From contig NZ_JAUOEL010000005.1 in assembly GCF_030540765.1 (NCBI RefSeq), forward strand, positions 428,147-492,146: a stretch of 64,000 nt of DNA, read 5' to 3'. Below are positions 1 to 8,613 of this stretch, in pieces (the stretch's first letter is position 1; each line of letters opens with the position of its first letter). The position numbers were made by a program, and so were the translations under genes. The notes below the pieces were generated by a model. The model made no database searches, was not told the DNA's origin, and saw only the letters and a list, made by a program, of their open reading frames with translations. The stretch is from Flavivirga jejuensis. GTDB lineage: Bacteria; Bacteroidota; Bacteroidia; Flavobacteriales; Flavobacteriaceae.

Positions 1-1
1 T

Positions 2-64
2 GATTGTCGTGTTGATGAAAGCTATGTAAAAAAACTTCTAGGGTATTTTAAAAGAAGAGGATAA
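2..64 (+). CDS. C-terminal end of a gene entering from the left, probably DUF58
   Basis: An open frame enters from the left edge and ends with TAA at 62-64. The last 20 residues finish in KKLLGYFKRRG. In Flavobacteriaceae the gene before this membrane protein and batA is normally a DUF58 protein (moxR-DUF58-bat order), and a basic tail of this kind suits that family. The assignment rests mainly on context because only 20 residues are visible. It is co-directional with the next gene, 14 bases away, so it is probably in the bat operon. Confidence 0.5.
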   Translation, partial: DCRVDESYVKKLLGYFKRRG

Positions 65-78
65 ATAATTTAGGATTT

Positions 79-1740
79 ATGATGAGAGATTTACGATTTA
101 CGAATAAAAAAACTATAACCTGTGGTCTTCCATATAAGGTCGTTTGGTCTATATTCTTTGGTCTATATTCTTTTTTCTCTTTTGGTCAAGTTACTTCTGC
201 AATCGATTCTACATCTATAAAAATAGGAGAACAAATTACTTACCATATTCAAGTAGAAACAGATACAACTAGTCTGGTTGTTTTTCCAGAAGGGCAAACG
301 TTTTCGCCTTTAGAAATGATCGAATCTTACGAAATAGATACTGTAAAAAGCAGCGATAAGTATAACCTTATTAAGAAATATGGATTAACACAATTTGATT
401 CAGGACACTATACCATTCCGAGACAAAAAATAATTATTGGAGACAAAACCTTTTTTACCGATTCTTTAAAAGTTGAGGTTAATAATATAGTAGTAGACAC
501 TGTTAAACAAGGATTGTATGGTATTAAGCCTTTTATTGAAGTGAAAAAACCTTCAAGTAATTGGTGGAAATATCTATTACTTACACTATTAATAATTGGT
601 GTTGTAGCCTTTTTATTGTTTTGGTTTATATGGAGAAAAAAACCATTAACAGAAGAGGAAGAAATAGCATTGCTTCCACCATATGATAGAGCTAAATTAG
701 CCCTTAAAAAGTTAGATAAAAGTCATTATTTAGAATCCTCAGAATTAAAAGAGTATTATTCAGAATTAACAGGGATCATCAGGAAATATTTAGATGAAAA
801 GGTGTATGATCATTCTTTAGAAAGTACCACCGATGAACTTGTAAGTAGACTTCGATTACTTAAAGAAGGGAATCAAATTGATTTAAGTCAGGAAACCATT
901 AAAAATATTGAAAGTATTTTAAAACGAGCTGATTTAGTAAAATTTGCAAAGTCTGCTCCAGATGTTGCTTTAGCAGAATTAGATAGAAATACGATTGATA
1001 GTGAAATAGATCATGTAAAAGAAGTGTTGCCAGAAGCGACAGAAGAAGAGAAGCTTTTAGACGAAGAATATAGAGAAGCGTTAGAACGTAAAAAAACGCG
1101 AAAAAAAATCATTATAACCGTAGGCATTAGTGTGTTTTTGCTACTAGCAACTTTAGTGGGCTTTTCAATGAAATACGGTTTTAGTTATGTAAAGGATACT
1201 ATTATAGGACATGAAAGTATTGAGCTTTTAGAAGGCGAATGGATAACTAGTGAGTACGGTATTCCTCCAATAACCATTTCAACACCAAAAGTATTGAAAA
1301 GAATGGATTCTGGTTTGTCGGAAGAACAAGCGCAACAGATTGATATTACCATGTTTGGGTATGGTAGTTTAATAGGTGAATTTAATATTGTAGTTGCTAC
1401 CTCTAAGTATAAGAATTTAGGTGAAAATAAAATAGATTTAGAAAAGTCTATAGATGGGAATTTGAAAACTCTTGAAGCTGCAGGTGCGCAAAACATCATA
1501 ACAAAGAAAGATGAGTTTGTAACTCCAAATGGCGCTGAAGGACTAAAAGTTCATGGGCCTTTGGAAATGTCTGTACCTAACTCAGACAAAGTTGAAAAAG
1601 GGAAGTATGTTGTTTTAGCATTTGCATCAGAAAATGTTGTACAACAAGTACTCCTTTTTTGGAAGCAAAATGATGTTTATGCAGATCAAATAGTTGAGCG
1701 AATTTTAAATTCAGTAGAACTTAAAAAGGCAGAAGAATAA
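79..1740 (+). CDS. bat-operon membrane protein with N-terminal exported domain
   Basis: A 553-residue protein of the kind found between DUF58 and batA in flavobacterial bat operons. A signal-like segment (about residues 21-37, ending SFGQ) leads to a probably periplasmic beta-rich domain (40-155). A first membrane helix spans about 162-185. A charged, helical cytoplasmic stretch (190-340, rich in K/E) follows, then a second helix (about 342-365) and a C-terminal domain of about 185 residues. The start is uncertain: two ATGs at 79 and 82 have no good ribosome site, and a 14-bp tandem duplication lies in the signal-peptide codons. The stop overlaps the batA start by one base, so the two are translationally coupled. 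Its role in the Bat complex is inferred from position only. Confidence 0.75.
   Translation: MMRDLRFTNKKTITCGLPYKVVWSIFFGLYSFFSFGQVTSAIDSTSIKIGEQITYHIQVETDTTSLVVFPEGQTFSPLEMIESYEIDTVKSSDKYNLIKKYGLTQFDSGHYTIPRQKIIIGDKTFFTDSLKVEVNNIVVDTVKQGLYGIKPFIEVKKPSSNWWKYLLLTLLIIGVVAFLLFWFIWRKKPLTEEEEIALLPPYDRAKLALKKLDKSHYLESSELKEYYSELTGIIRKYLDEKVYDHSLESTTDELVSRLRLLKEGNQIDLSQETIKNIESILKRADLVKFAKSAPDVALAELDRNTIDSEIDHVKEVLPEATEEEKLLDEEYREALERKKTRKKIIITVGISVFLLLATLVGFSMKYGFSYVKDTIIGHESIELLEGEWITSEYGIPPITISTPKVLKRMDSGLSEEQAQQIDITMFGYGSLIGEFNIVVATSKYKNLGENKIDLEKSIDGNLKTLEAAGAQNIITKKDEFVTPNGAEGLKVHGPLEMSVPNSDKVEKGKYVVLAFASENVVQQVLLFWKQNDVYADQIVERILNSVELKKAEE
143..170 (+). repeat. perfect 14-bp tandem duplication inside signal-peptide codons
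   Basis: TTTGGTCTATATTC occurs twice back to back (143-156 and 157-170). Because 14 is not a multiple of 3, gain or loss of one copy shifts the frame between the annotated start and the rest of the protein. Confidence 0.9.
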
Positions 1741-2747
1741 TGTTTGAGGGAATCGAATTTTTAAATAAAGAATTTTTTTGGTTGTTATTAGCACTTCCAT
1801 TAGCTATACTGTGGTATGTTTTTAAGAATAAAAAACAAACAGCAGAACTTAAAATATCAAGTTTAAAAGGTTTTAAGCTTACTAATTCCTGGTTGCCAAA
1901 ATTAAAGCACCTATTGTTTGCTTTGCGTTTGTTAGCATTGACTTTATTAATTGCAGGATTAGCAAGACCTCAAACGGTAGATGTCTCAACAAAAACAAAG
2001 ACCACAAGAGGGATAGACATTGTTATGGCCATAGATGTTTCTGCGAGTATGTTAGCCAAAGATTTATCACCAAATAGATTAGAAGCATTAAAAAAAGTAG
2101 CAGCAGAGTTTATTAAAGGCAGACCTAATGATAGAATTGGCTTGGTGGAATATGCAGGAGAGAGTTATACAAAAACGCCAATTACAAGCGATAAGGCTAT
2201 TGTACTAAGATCTTTAAAGGATATAAGGTATAATAATATTATAGAAGGAGGAACAGCTATAGGGATGGGCTTAGCAACATCGGTAAACCGATTAAAGGAT
2301 AGCAAAGCAACAAGTAAAGTAATTATCCTATTAACCGATGGTGTTAACAATTCTGGGTTTATAGACCCTAAAATTGCCAGCGAATTAGCGGTTGAATATG
2401 ATATAAAAACATACACAATTGGTTTAGGAACTAATGGAATGGCTTTATCTCCAGTAGCAATAGATCAGAGAACAGGTGATTTCCAGTACGCACGTATTCA
2501 AGTAGAAATTGACGAGGTATTACTTAAAGAAATTGCCAATGTTACAGGAGGTAAATATTTTAGAGCAACCAATAATAGAAAGCTAGAAGAGATCTATGAT
2601 GAAATTAACAAGCTAGAAAAAACAGAAATAGAGGAATTTAAATTTTATAATTACGAAGAGAAATACCGTTCGCTAGTATTATTAGCAGGATTATTACTCC
2701 TCATAGAATTGTTATTGCGTTTTACGGTTTTTAGAAGTTTTGTTTAA
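1740..2747 (+). CDS. batA: BatA, VWA-domain membrane protein
   Basis: A 335-residue BatA. Two N-terminal membrane helices (about 12-28 and 56-74) precede a von Willebrand factor A domain. That domain has a complete MIDAS start, D99-V-S-A-S103, a Thr near 172 in GGTAIG, and LLTDG with D200. A C-terminal helix (about 311-330) anchors the other end. BatA and BatB are membrane VWA proteins linked to aerotolerance and stress survival in Bacteroides. The ATG overlaps the previous stop (TAATG), and batB follows after 51 bases. The function is that of the family and was not demonstrated here. Confidence 0.93.
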   Translation: MFEGIEFLNKEFFWLLLALPLAILWYVFKNKKQTAELKISSLKGFKLTNSWLPKLKHLLFALRLLALTLLIAGLARPQTVDVSTKTKTTRGIDIVMAIDVSASMLAKDLSPNRLEALKKVAAEFIKGRPNDRIGLVEYAGESYTKTPITSDKAIVLRSLKDIRYNNIIEGGTAIGMGLATSVNRLKDSKATSKVIILLTDGVNNSGFIDPKIASELAVEYDIKTYTIGLGTNGMALSPVAIDQRTGDFQYARIQVEIDEVLLKEIANVTGGKYFRATNNRKLEEIYDEINKLEKTEIEEFKFYNYEEKYRSLVLLAGLLLLIELLLRFTVFRSFV

Positions 2748-2798
2748 AAGACATTAAGTTTTGGAGTTTAAAGTTTAAATATTGGAATTTAGAAGAAA

Positions 2799-3836
2799 AT
2801 GTATCAATTAGAAGAGAAAATATGGTTTTGGGTATTAGGTGTTATTCCAGTAATAATCCTATTCTTTTTGGTGCTTCAGTTTTGGAAATACAAAGCACAA
2901 AATAAGTTTGCTGATAAAAAATCACTTAAAAGATTAAGCCCAAATACCTCATTGTTTAAATCAATTTTAAAAGTAGTTGTTTTAAGTTTGGCTTTTGCAT
3001 GTTTAGCAATCGCATTGGTAAACCCTAAAATAGGCACAAAATTAGAAACAGTTAAAAGAGAAGGTGTTGATATTGTTTTTGCAGTCGACGTATCTAAAAG
3101 TATGTTGGCAGAAGATATTGCTCCAAATAGATTAGACAAATCGAAACAACTCGTTACACAAATTATTAATAACCTAGCGAGCGATCGTGTTGGTATTATA
3201 GCTTATGCAGGAAAAGCATTTCCGCAATTACCCATAACAACAGATTATGCATCGGCTAAAATGTTTTTACAAAGCATGAATACCGATATGTTATCATCAC
3301 AAGGAACTGCCATAAATGAAGCTATTAAGCTGGCAAAAACATATTTTGATGATGAAGAACAAACCAATCGTGTGCTTGTTATTATCTCGGATGGAGAAGA
3401 TCATAGTGAAGAGGCTATAGCCATAGCAGAAGAGGCTAATGAAGAAGGGATACGAATATTTACTATAGGTGTGGGTGATATAAAAGGAGGTCCCATTCCA
3501 GAAAAGCGAAATGGCATTGTATTAAATTATAAAAAAGATAATCAAGGAGAAACAGTTATCACGAGATTAAACGAAGAAACTCTTAAAGCTATTGCAGAAG
3601 AGGCCAATGGTGCTTATATAAATGGAAAAAACACAGATAATGTTGTAGAAAATATTCGTGAGATTCTAAATAGCATGGATAAAACAGAATTTGAAGCAAA
3701 ACAATTTGCCGATTTTAAAGATCAATTTCAATGGTTTTTAGGATTTGGTATATTCTTTTTGCTTTTAGATGTTTTCCTATTGGAGCGTAAAACAGCTTGG
3801 TTAAAGAAGTTGAATTTATTTAATGAGAATTTATAA
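2799..3836 (+). CDS. batB: BatB, VWA-domain membrane protein
   Basis: A 345-residue paralogue of BatA with the same plan. Two N-terminal helices (about 9-28 and 56-74) are followed by a VWA domain with MIDAS D97-V-S-K-S101 and a VIISDGED segment. A C-terminal helix sits near 310-330. Unlike many BatB proteins it has no TPR tail; TPRs are supplied by BatC and BatE downstream. It sits in the bat operon, 99 bases before the inserted peroxiredoxin gene. Confidence 0.92.
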   Translation: MYQLEEKIWFWVLGVIPVIILFFLVLQFWKYKAQNKFADKKSLKRLSPNTSLFKSILKVVVLSLAFACLAIALVNPKIGTKLETVKREGVDIVFAVDVSKSMLAEDIAPNRLDKSKQLVTQIINNLASDRVGIIAYAGKAFPQLPITTDYASAKMFLQSMNTDMLSSQGTAINEAIKLAKTYFDDEEQTNRVLVIISDGEDHSEEAIAIAEEANEEGIRIFTIGVGDIKGGPIPEKRNGIVLNYKKDNQGETVITRLNEETLKAIAEEANGAYINGKNTDNVVENIREILNSMDKTEFEAKQFADFKDQFQWFLGFGIFFLLLDVFLLERKTAWLKKLNLFNENL

Positions 3837-3935
3837 ATTTTTTAACGAAGATAAAAGAGAAGGTTTTATATCTTAGAAATTAGAATAAACAATATTGTAC
3901 TAGATACAAGTTAAAGTGTCTCAATAAATAAAAAA

Positions 3936-4550
3936 ATGAAAATGAAGATTTTTACAATATTAATGCTTTTATGTACAACAGTATTTCCTTGTATGGCTCA
4001 AGTTGTTGAAAAAGACACTGATATTTCTCCGTTATTAATAAGCGAAAAAGTTCCTAATGTAAGTGTGACTTCAATAGAAGGGAATAACGTGCCTTTAGAA
4101 AAAATATTAAAGGAACAACCTTCGGTTTTGCTTTTTTATAGGGGTGGGTGGTGTCCGTATTGCAACAGACATCTTTCTGCTGTTGGTGAAATTGAGGATG
4201 AGATTAATGCACTTGGATACCAGATAATTGGTTTTAGTCCAGATTCTCCCGAAAAATTAAAAGCCTCTAAAGAAAAAGGAAACCTTACATACAAACTTTT
4301 TTCAGATGGAAATGGAGAACTAATAAAAGCTATAGGGATCGCCTTTAAAGCTCCCGAACGTTATGCCGATAAGCTTAACAAATTTTCAGGAGGGCTTAAT
4401 TCAGGTTTCCTACCTGTTCCATCGGTATTTGTTGTAGATACAGAAGGCACTATACTCTTTGAGTATATCAGTCCTAACTATAAACAAAGAATAAGTTCTA
4501 ATATGTTATTAGAAATATTAAAGCAATTAAAAGAAAAATTAGGCAGATGA
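3936..4550 (+). CDS. exported peroxiredoxin/AhpC-TSA-like protein
   Basis: A 204-residue thioredoxin-fold protein. A signal peptide of about 21 residues ends in CMAQ. The redox site is GGWCPYC (C73, C76) after LLFYR, typical of AhpC/TSA-type peroxiredoxins with a thioredoxin-like CxxC. A cis-Pro region is present in FLPVPSVFVVD. It lies between batB and batC and its stop overlaps the batC start by four bases (ATGA), so it is transcribed and probably translated with the operon. A periplasmic peroxide- or thiol-handling role would match the oxygen-tolerance theme; that is inference. The canonical bat operon does not include it. Confidence 0.85.
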   Translation: MKMKIFTILMLLCTTVFPCMAQVVEKDTDISPLLISEKVPNVSVTSIEGNNVPLEKILKEQPSVLLFYRGGWCPYCNRHLSAVGEIEDEINALGYQIIGFSPDSPEKLKASKEKGNLTYKLFSDGNGELIKAIGIAFKAPERYADKLNKFSGGLNSGFLPVPSVFVVDTEGTILFEYISPNYKQRISSNMLLEILKQLKEKLGR

Positions 4551-5395
4551 AACAAGTATTATTAATTACGTTAGTATTATTTGTGTCTTTATCTTTTTCA
4601 CAGGAAAAGCAGGATAAAGAAGAATTGTTGGCTTTAAAAAAAGCGAATAGTTATATATATGAAGGGAATAATTTAATTACTGAAAATGATGATTTTGTTT
4701 CTGGAGAAATGGCATACAGGCAAGCTATTTCTAAGCAACCAAATTCCATGGCTGGAGTTTACAATCTAGGAAATGCTTATTACCAAAAAGGGAATTATGA
4801 AGAAGCTCTTTACCGCCATGAACAAGCAGCAAAAGCAACTACTTCAAAGTTAGAAAAGCATAAAGCTTATCATAACATTGGTAATATTTTAATGCAAAAT
4901 AAAAAATGTAAAGAAGCTGTTGAAGCCTTTAAAAATGCTTTGAGAAATAACCCTACAGATAATGAGACACGTTACAATTTAGGGATAGCAAAGGTTTGTG
5001 CAGAAGAACAAAAAGATCAAGAAGACGAAAATAAAGACGATAAGAACAAAGACGAGAATAAGGACGATCAAGATAAGAAAGAGAACGAAGACAAAAAAGA
5101 TAAGGAAGGCGACGATAAAGAGGATAAAAAGGACGAAGGCGATGAGGAGAAAAAAGAAGGTGAAGATGAAAAAGATGATAAAGGAAAGCCTAAAGACGAA
5201 AAAGAAGATAAAGGTAAAGAGGGCGATGATAAAAAGAAAGAACAGCAAAAGCCTAAACCACAACCAGGACAGATGTCGCCACAACAAATAAAGAATTTAT
5301 TGGAAGCCATGAATAATCAAGAACAAAAAGTTCAAGAGAAAATGAATGAAGCAAAAGAAAAAGGGGTAAAAATAAAAACTGAAAAAGACTGGTAA
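4547..5395 (+). CDS. batC: BatC, TPR protein with long K/D/E-rich segment
   Basis: A 282-residue BatC. A signal peptide (LFVSLSFSQ) precedes TPR repeats (about residues 55-150, including NLGNAYYQKGNYEEALYRH and a second NIGNILM repeat). A very charged segment of about 75 residues (165-240) is made almost only of K, D and E. The tail reads PGQMSPQQIKNLLEAM, followed by a short amphipathic stretch. The same DNA is open in other frames because of its simple composition, which produces false frames on both strands. It follows the peroxiredoxin with a 4-base overlap. BatC probably scaffolds the Bat VWA complex in the periplasm. Confidence 0.88.
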   Translation: MKQVLLITLVLFVSLSFSQEKQDKEELLALKKANSYIYEGNNLITENDDFVSGEMAYRQAISKQPNSMAGVYNLGNAYYQKGNYEEALYRHEQAAKATTSKLEKHKAYHNIGNILMQNKKCKEAVEAFKNALRNNPTDNETRYNLGIAKVCAEEQKDQEDENKDDKNKDENKDDQDKKENEDKKDKEGDDKEDKKDEGDEEKKEGEDEKDDKGKPKDEKEDKGKEGDDKKKEQQKPKPQPGQMSPQQIKNLLEAMNNQEQKVQEKMNEAKEKGVKIKTEKDW

Positions 5396-5448
5396 CCCAA
5401 AGAAATTAAATTTGATTAACGAGTTTTGAATTAATAAGAGACGTATTA

Positions 5449-5616
5449 ATGAAAACAAATGACCCTGAAGAGAGAATAATAAATAAAGCTAACCTATTTA
5501 GTGGAAATCAAGTTGAAATGGATAAGGCTTTAGACGAAAACAACCAATTAATATCTATTTTTGTTACTAGCATTAAAACATCGAAAAGTAATAATTCAAA
5601 TATCAAAAATCGCTAA
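5449..5616 (+). pseudogene. remnant of a four-helix-bundle protein (23S rRNA IVP-like) with internal deletion
   Basis: A 55-codon frame from ATG 5449 to TAA 5614-5616. It begins MKTNDPEERIINK and ends with NNQLISIFVTSIKTSKS. Flavobacterial four-helix-bundle (intervening-sequence) proteins of about 120 residues start with a similar ND-EER segment and end with a similar LISIFV-SIKT segment. Here the two ends appear joined with the middle (about 70 residues) missing. It sits in the batC-batD gap. It may still be translated as a short peptide; I read it as a decayed insertion. The family match is from memory. Confidence 0.5.
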
Positions 5617-5635
5617 TCGTTGTTCGTTAATCATT

Positions 5636-7405
5636 ATGAAACTCATTAAACACATATCAATATTATTAATACTTACAGCAAGTATAGCTTCTGCGCAAGT
5701 TAAATTTGAAGCGAAAGTAAGTAAACAAAAGTTGGGGATTAATGAACGTTTGCGCGTTGACTTTGAAATGAATAAGGACGGGGATAATTTCGACCCTCCA
5801 AATTTTTCAAATTTTAACGTAGTAGGGCCAACACAATCTGTAAGCAACTCATGGATTAATGGTGTAAGAACCTATAAGAAGACCTATAGTTATTTTTTAA
5901 CACCAAAAAAACGCGGTAATTTTACTATTAAACAAGCAACCATTTCAATTGGAGGTGAAATTTACAAGACATTACCCATAAATATTCAAGTTACAGCTGC
6001 AGTAGATAAACCCAATGATCCGAATGATGTAAGTTCTATAGCATCGGAGAATATTCATTTGGTTGCTGAGGTCTCAAAAAGCAACCCTTATTTAAACGAG
6101 GCAATAACCGTTGTTTACAAACTATATGTATCACCTACCATAGCAGTCGATAATTGGAATGAGATCGATAGTCCTAGATATAATGATTTTTGGAGTCAGA
6201 ATATTAATACCCAAGGACAAAAAGTTCAAAATGGGACTTTTAATGGTAAAGACTATCGTTTTTTGGTTTTGCGAAAAGCAGTATTATACCCTCAAAAAAC
6301 AGGAAAGCTAAATATAGAACCGCTAAGTTTAGATATTGTTTTACGTGTGCCTTCTAATAGGCGAGATATTTTTGGAAGTCGTTTAATGACACGTGTTAAT
6401 AAAACGGTTTCTGCGGGCAATAAAACAATTCAAGTTAAACCATTGCCAGAGGCAGGTAAACCAGTGGATTTTGCAGGAGCTGTTGGCAATTTTAAACTAG
6501 ATGTAGTAACCTCTAAAAAAGTATTAGATGCGTCTGAGTCGTTTCAAATAAAAGTAGCCGTTAAAGGTAACGGGAATTTAAAGCTTTTTAAGTTACCAAA
6601 AATCTCATTACCAAGCTCTTTAGAGGTTTACGAGCCAGAACATAAAGAAGAGGTAAAAACAAATCTATCAGGAATGAGAGGAACCGTTTCAGATAGTTAT
6701 ACCGTTGTGCCACAATACAAAGGGAAGTATCCAATTCCTAGTATTTCTTTTTCATATTTCGATTTAAAAACAGAAAGTTATAAACGATTATCGTCCGATG
6801 AAATTATAATAGATGTTTTAAATGGACCTACAAATAACGCTAGTGGAACTTCCGACGGAAATGCTGTAAACAATGGGAAACAACGGGTTGTTTTAAACAA
6901 CGATCAATTTGCTTTTATAAAAACCAAAACAAGTTTTATTAGTACAAAATCGGTTCATTTCTTTAAAACAAATTTATTTTGGAGTTTGTTATTACTGCCC
7001 TTTTTAGCAATTCCTTTAGCCATAGTTGTTCGGAATAAAAAAGCAAATAGAGATGCCGATGTATATGGAAATAGAATTAGAAAGGCAGATAAATTAGCAA
7101 AGAAATACCTGAGTAATGCTAAAAAATCACTCGGTAAAAAAGAAGCCTTTTATATTGCTTTAGAGAAAGCATTACATAACTATTTAAAAGCAAGATTACA
7201 TATTGAAACAAACGATTTAAGTAAAGATAAAGTTAATAGTTTACTAAAAGAAAAACACGTTGATGATAAGACTCTAAAAGACTTTATCGCTATTGTAGAA
7301 AATTGCGAACTAGCAAGATATACACCAATAGATGTTGTTACGATGCAAGAAGATTATGATAAGGCAGCAAAAACAATTTCTTTAATCGATAAACAAGCAC
7401 GTTAA
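5636..7405 (+). CDS. batD: BatD, exported oxygen-tolerance protein
   Basis: A 589-residue BatD. The start is set at ATG 5636 because it begins directly with a clean signal peptide (MKLIKHISILLILTASIASA). The frame stays open upstream to 5561, but those residues are charged and look like spacer. Several beta-rich exported domains run to about residue 430. One membrane helix follows (about 448-468, LFWSLLLLPFLAIPLAIVV), and then a cytoplasmic helical tail. The next gene, batE, starts one base after the stop. Confidence 0.9.
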   Translation: MKLIKHISILLILTASIASAQVKFEAKVSKQKLGINERLRVDFEMNKDGDNFDPPNFSNFNVVGPTQSVSNSWINGVRTYKKTYSYFLTPKKRGNFTIKQATISIGGEIYKTLPINIQVTAAVDKPNDPNDVSSIASENIHLVAEVSKSNPYLNEAITVVYKLYVSPTIAVDNWNEIDSPRYNDFWSQNINTQGQKVQNGTFNGKDYRFLVLRKAVLYPQKTGKLNIEPLSLDIVLRVPSNRRDIFGSRLMTRVNKTVSAGNKTIQVKPLPEAGKPVDFAGAVGNFKLDVVTSKKVLDASESFQIKVAVKGNGNLKLFKLPKISLPSSLEVYEPEHKEEVKTNLSGMRGTVSDSYTVVPQYKGKYPIPSISFSYFDLKTESYKRLSSDEIIIDVLNGPTNNASGTSDGNAVNNGKQRVVLNNDQFAFIKTKTSFISTKSVHFFKTNLFWSLLLLPFLAIPLAIVVRNKKANRDADVYGNRIRKADKLAKKYLSNAKKSLGKKEAFYIALEKALHNYLKARLHIETNDLSKDKVNSLLKEKHVDDKTLKDFIAIVENCELARYTPIDVVTMQEDYDKAAKTISLIDKQAR

Positions 7406-7406
7406 G

Positions 7407-8165
7407 ATGAAAAAAGTTTTTTACATAGTATCGTTTTTGTTAAGCTTAACGGCTTTTTCTCAAAATCAGGCATTGTTTGAAAAGGCCAACGCCTTGTATA
7501 ATGAAGGGAAATATGCCGAAGCTATAGATAATTATAAAGTTATTTTAGATACTAAGAATCACTCGGCCGATTTGTATTTTAATTTAGCAAATGCACACTA
7601 CAAATTAAATAGCATTGCACCAAGTATTTATTTTTATGAAAAAGCGTTACAATTAGCGCCTGATGATGCGGATATTAAAAACAATTTGTCATTTGCTCAA
7701 AACATGACAATAGATGCTGTTGATGTTATTCCTGAAGCGGGACTTTCTAAACTTATAAAAAATATCACTAACACGATGAGTTTCGATAATTGGGCTCGTA
7801 TGGCTATTGGCTTGGTGTTTTGTTTTGTAGTTTTATTTCTCATTTATTATTTTGCCTATTCAACATTAAACAAGCGATTAACGTTTATGGGAAGTATAGC
7901 ATCATTAGTTTTATTATGTATCTCACTTGCATTTGCTTTTCATAAGTACAATTTAGATAAAAAAGATAATCCTGCTATTGTGTTTGCACAAGAAAGCAAA
8001 GTAAAAAGCGATCCAAACCCAAGAAGTGAGGAATCATTTAGATTGCATGAAGGGACTAAAATACAAGTATTAGAAACTTATAATGATTGGAAAAAAATTA
8101 AGCTTTCTGATGGTAAAATGGGCTGGGTGAACTCAGAAGATATTAAATTGTTGAATGATATTTAA
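7407..8165 (+). CDS. batE: BatE, TPR and SH3-domain membrane protein
   Basis: A 252-residue protein with a signal peptide (LLSLTAFSQ). TPR repeats span about residues 20-95 (EKANALYNEGKYAEAIDNYK and a second repeat). Two membrane helices follow (about 132-152 and 160-178). The C-terminal SH3-type domain (about 190-250) ends in DGKMGWVNSEDIKLL. This is the usual last Bat protein; the SH3 part may touch peptidoglycan or a partner protein. Its end overlaps an open frame that leads into the small gene at 8218. Confidence 0.9.
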   Translation: MKKVFYIVSFLLSLTAFSQNQALFEKANALYNEGKYAEAIDNYKVILDTKNHSADLYFNLANAHYKLNSIAPSIYFYEKALQLAPDDADIKNNLSFAQNMTIDAVDVIPEAGLSKLIKNITNTMSFDNWARMAIGLVFCFVVLFLIYYFAYSTLNKRLTFMGSIASLVLLCISLAFAFHKYNLDKKDNPAIVFAQESKVKSDPNPRSEESFRLHEGTKIQVLETYNDWKKIKLSDGKMGWVNSEDIKLLNDI

Positions 8166-8217
8166 TTTTTCTTTAACAAATAATAATATATCTTTGTTTT
8201 TCAAATTTTTTAATAGA

Positions 8218-8520
8218 ATGTCTAGAAATATAATTTCTATATGCTTTTCAATAATTTTCATGGTGTTTTTAACAACACCGACCATTATTACTATTGTAGA
8301 CGATTCTATTGATATCTCTTTCTTTTTTTCTTCGTCTGAAGAAGAAGAAAAAGGTGGAGAAAAAAACAAAGATAAAGAGGTTTTATTTTTTGAATTCAAT
8401 ATTAATGAACTAGACTTCGATTCAAATGAAGCAAAAAATAATTTAGAGTATTACTTCAAAAACTACCCTAAACCTCATTTAAATCTTATCTCACCACCCC
8501 CGGAATCACACATATTATAA
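8218..8520 (+). CDS. small flavobacterial membrane protein of unknown function
   Basis: A 100-residue protein. ATG 8218 was chosen because the hydrophobic segment IISICFSIIFMVFLTTPTII follows at once; the frame is open back to 8155, but that part overlaps batE. After one membrane helix there is an acidic patch (SSSEEEEKGGEKNKDKE) and a conserved-looking tail, NNLEYYFKNYPKPHLNL, then PPPE. I recall similar short proteins in other flavobacteria, next to bat or SulP genes. No function is known to me. A rho-independent terminator follows 15 bases after the stop. Confidence 0.75.
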   Translation: MSRNIISICFSIIFMVFLTTPTIITIVDDSIDISFFFSSSEEEEKGGEKNKDKEVLFFEFNINELDFDSNEAKNNLEYYFKNYPKPHLNLISPPPESHIL

Positions 8521-8534
8521 TATACAGATTTAGT

Positions 8535-8554
8535 AGGCTTTTAAAAGCCTTTTT
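8535..8554 (+). terminator. terminator of the bat operon
   Basis: AGGCTTTT/AAAAGCCT forms an 8-bp stem followed by a T run, directly after the small membrane protein gene. Confidence 0.8.
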
Positions 8555-8613
8555 GATTAGATTAATCACTCTTTAGCTTTTATCAAAGCAAGGAGTATAT
8601 TTTTATTTATAAT

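Noticed and set aside
4979..5310. Long open frames in other phases and on the minus strand across the K/D/E-rich part of batC
   Set aside because: They are produced by the simple GA-rich sequence; the batC frame has signal peptide, TPRs and proper overlap with its neighbour.
5561..5635. 25-residue N-terminal extension of BatD
   Set aside because: It overlaps the four-helix-bundle remnant and precedes a clean signal peptide that begins at its own ATG.
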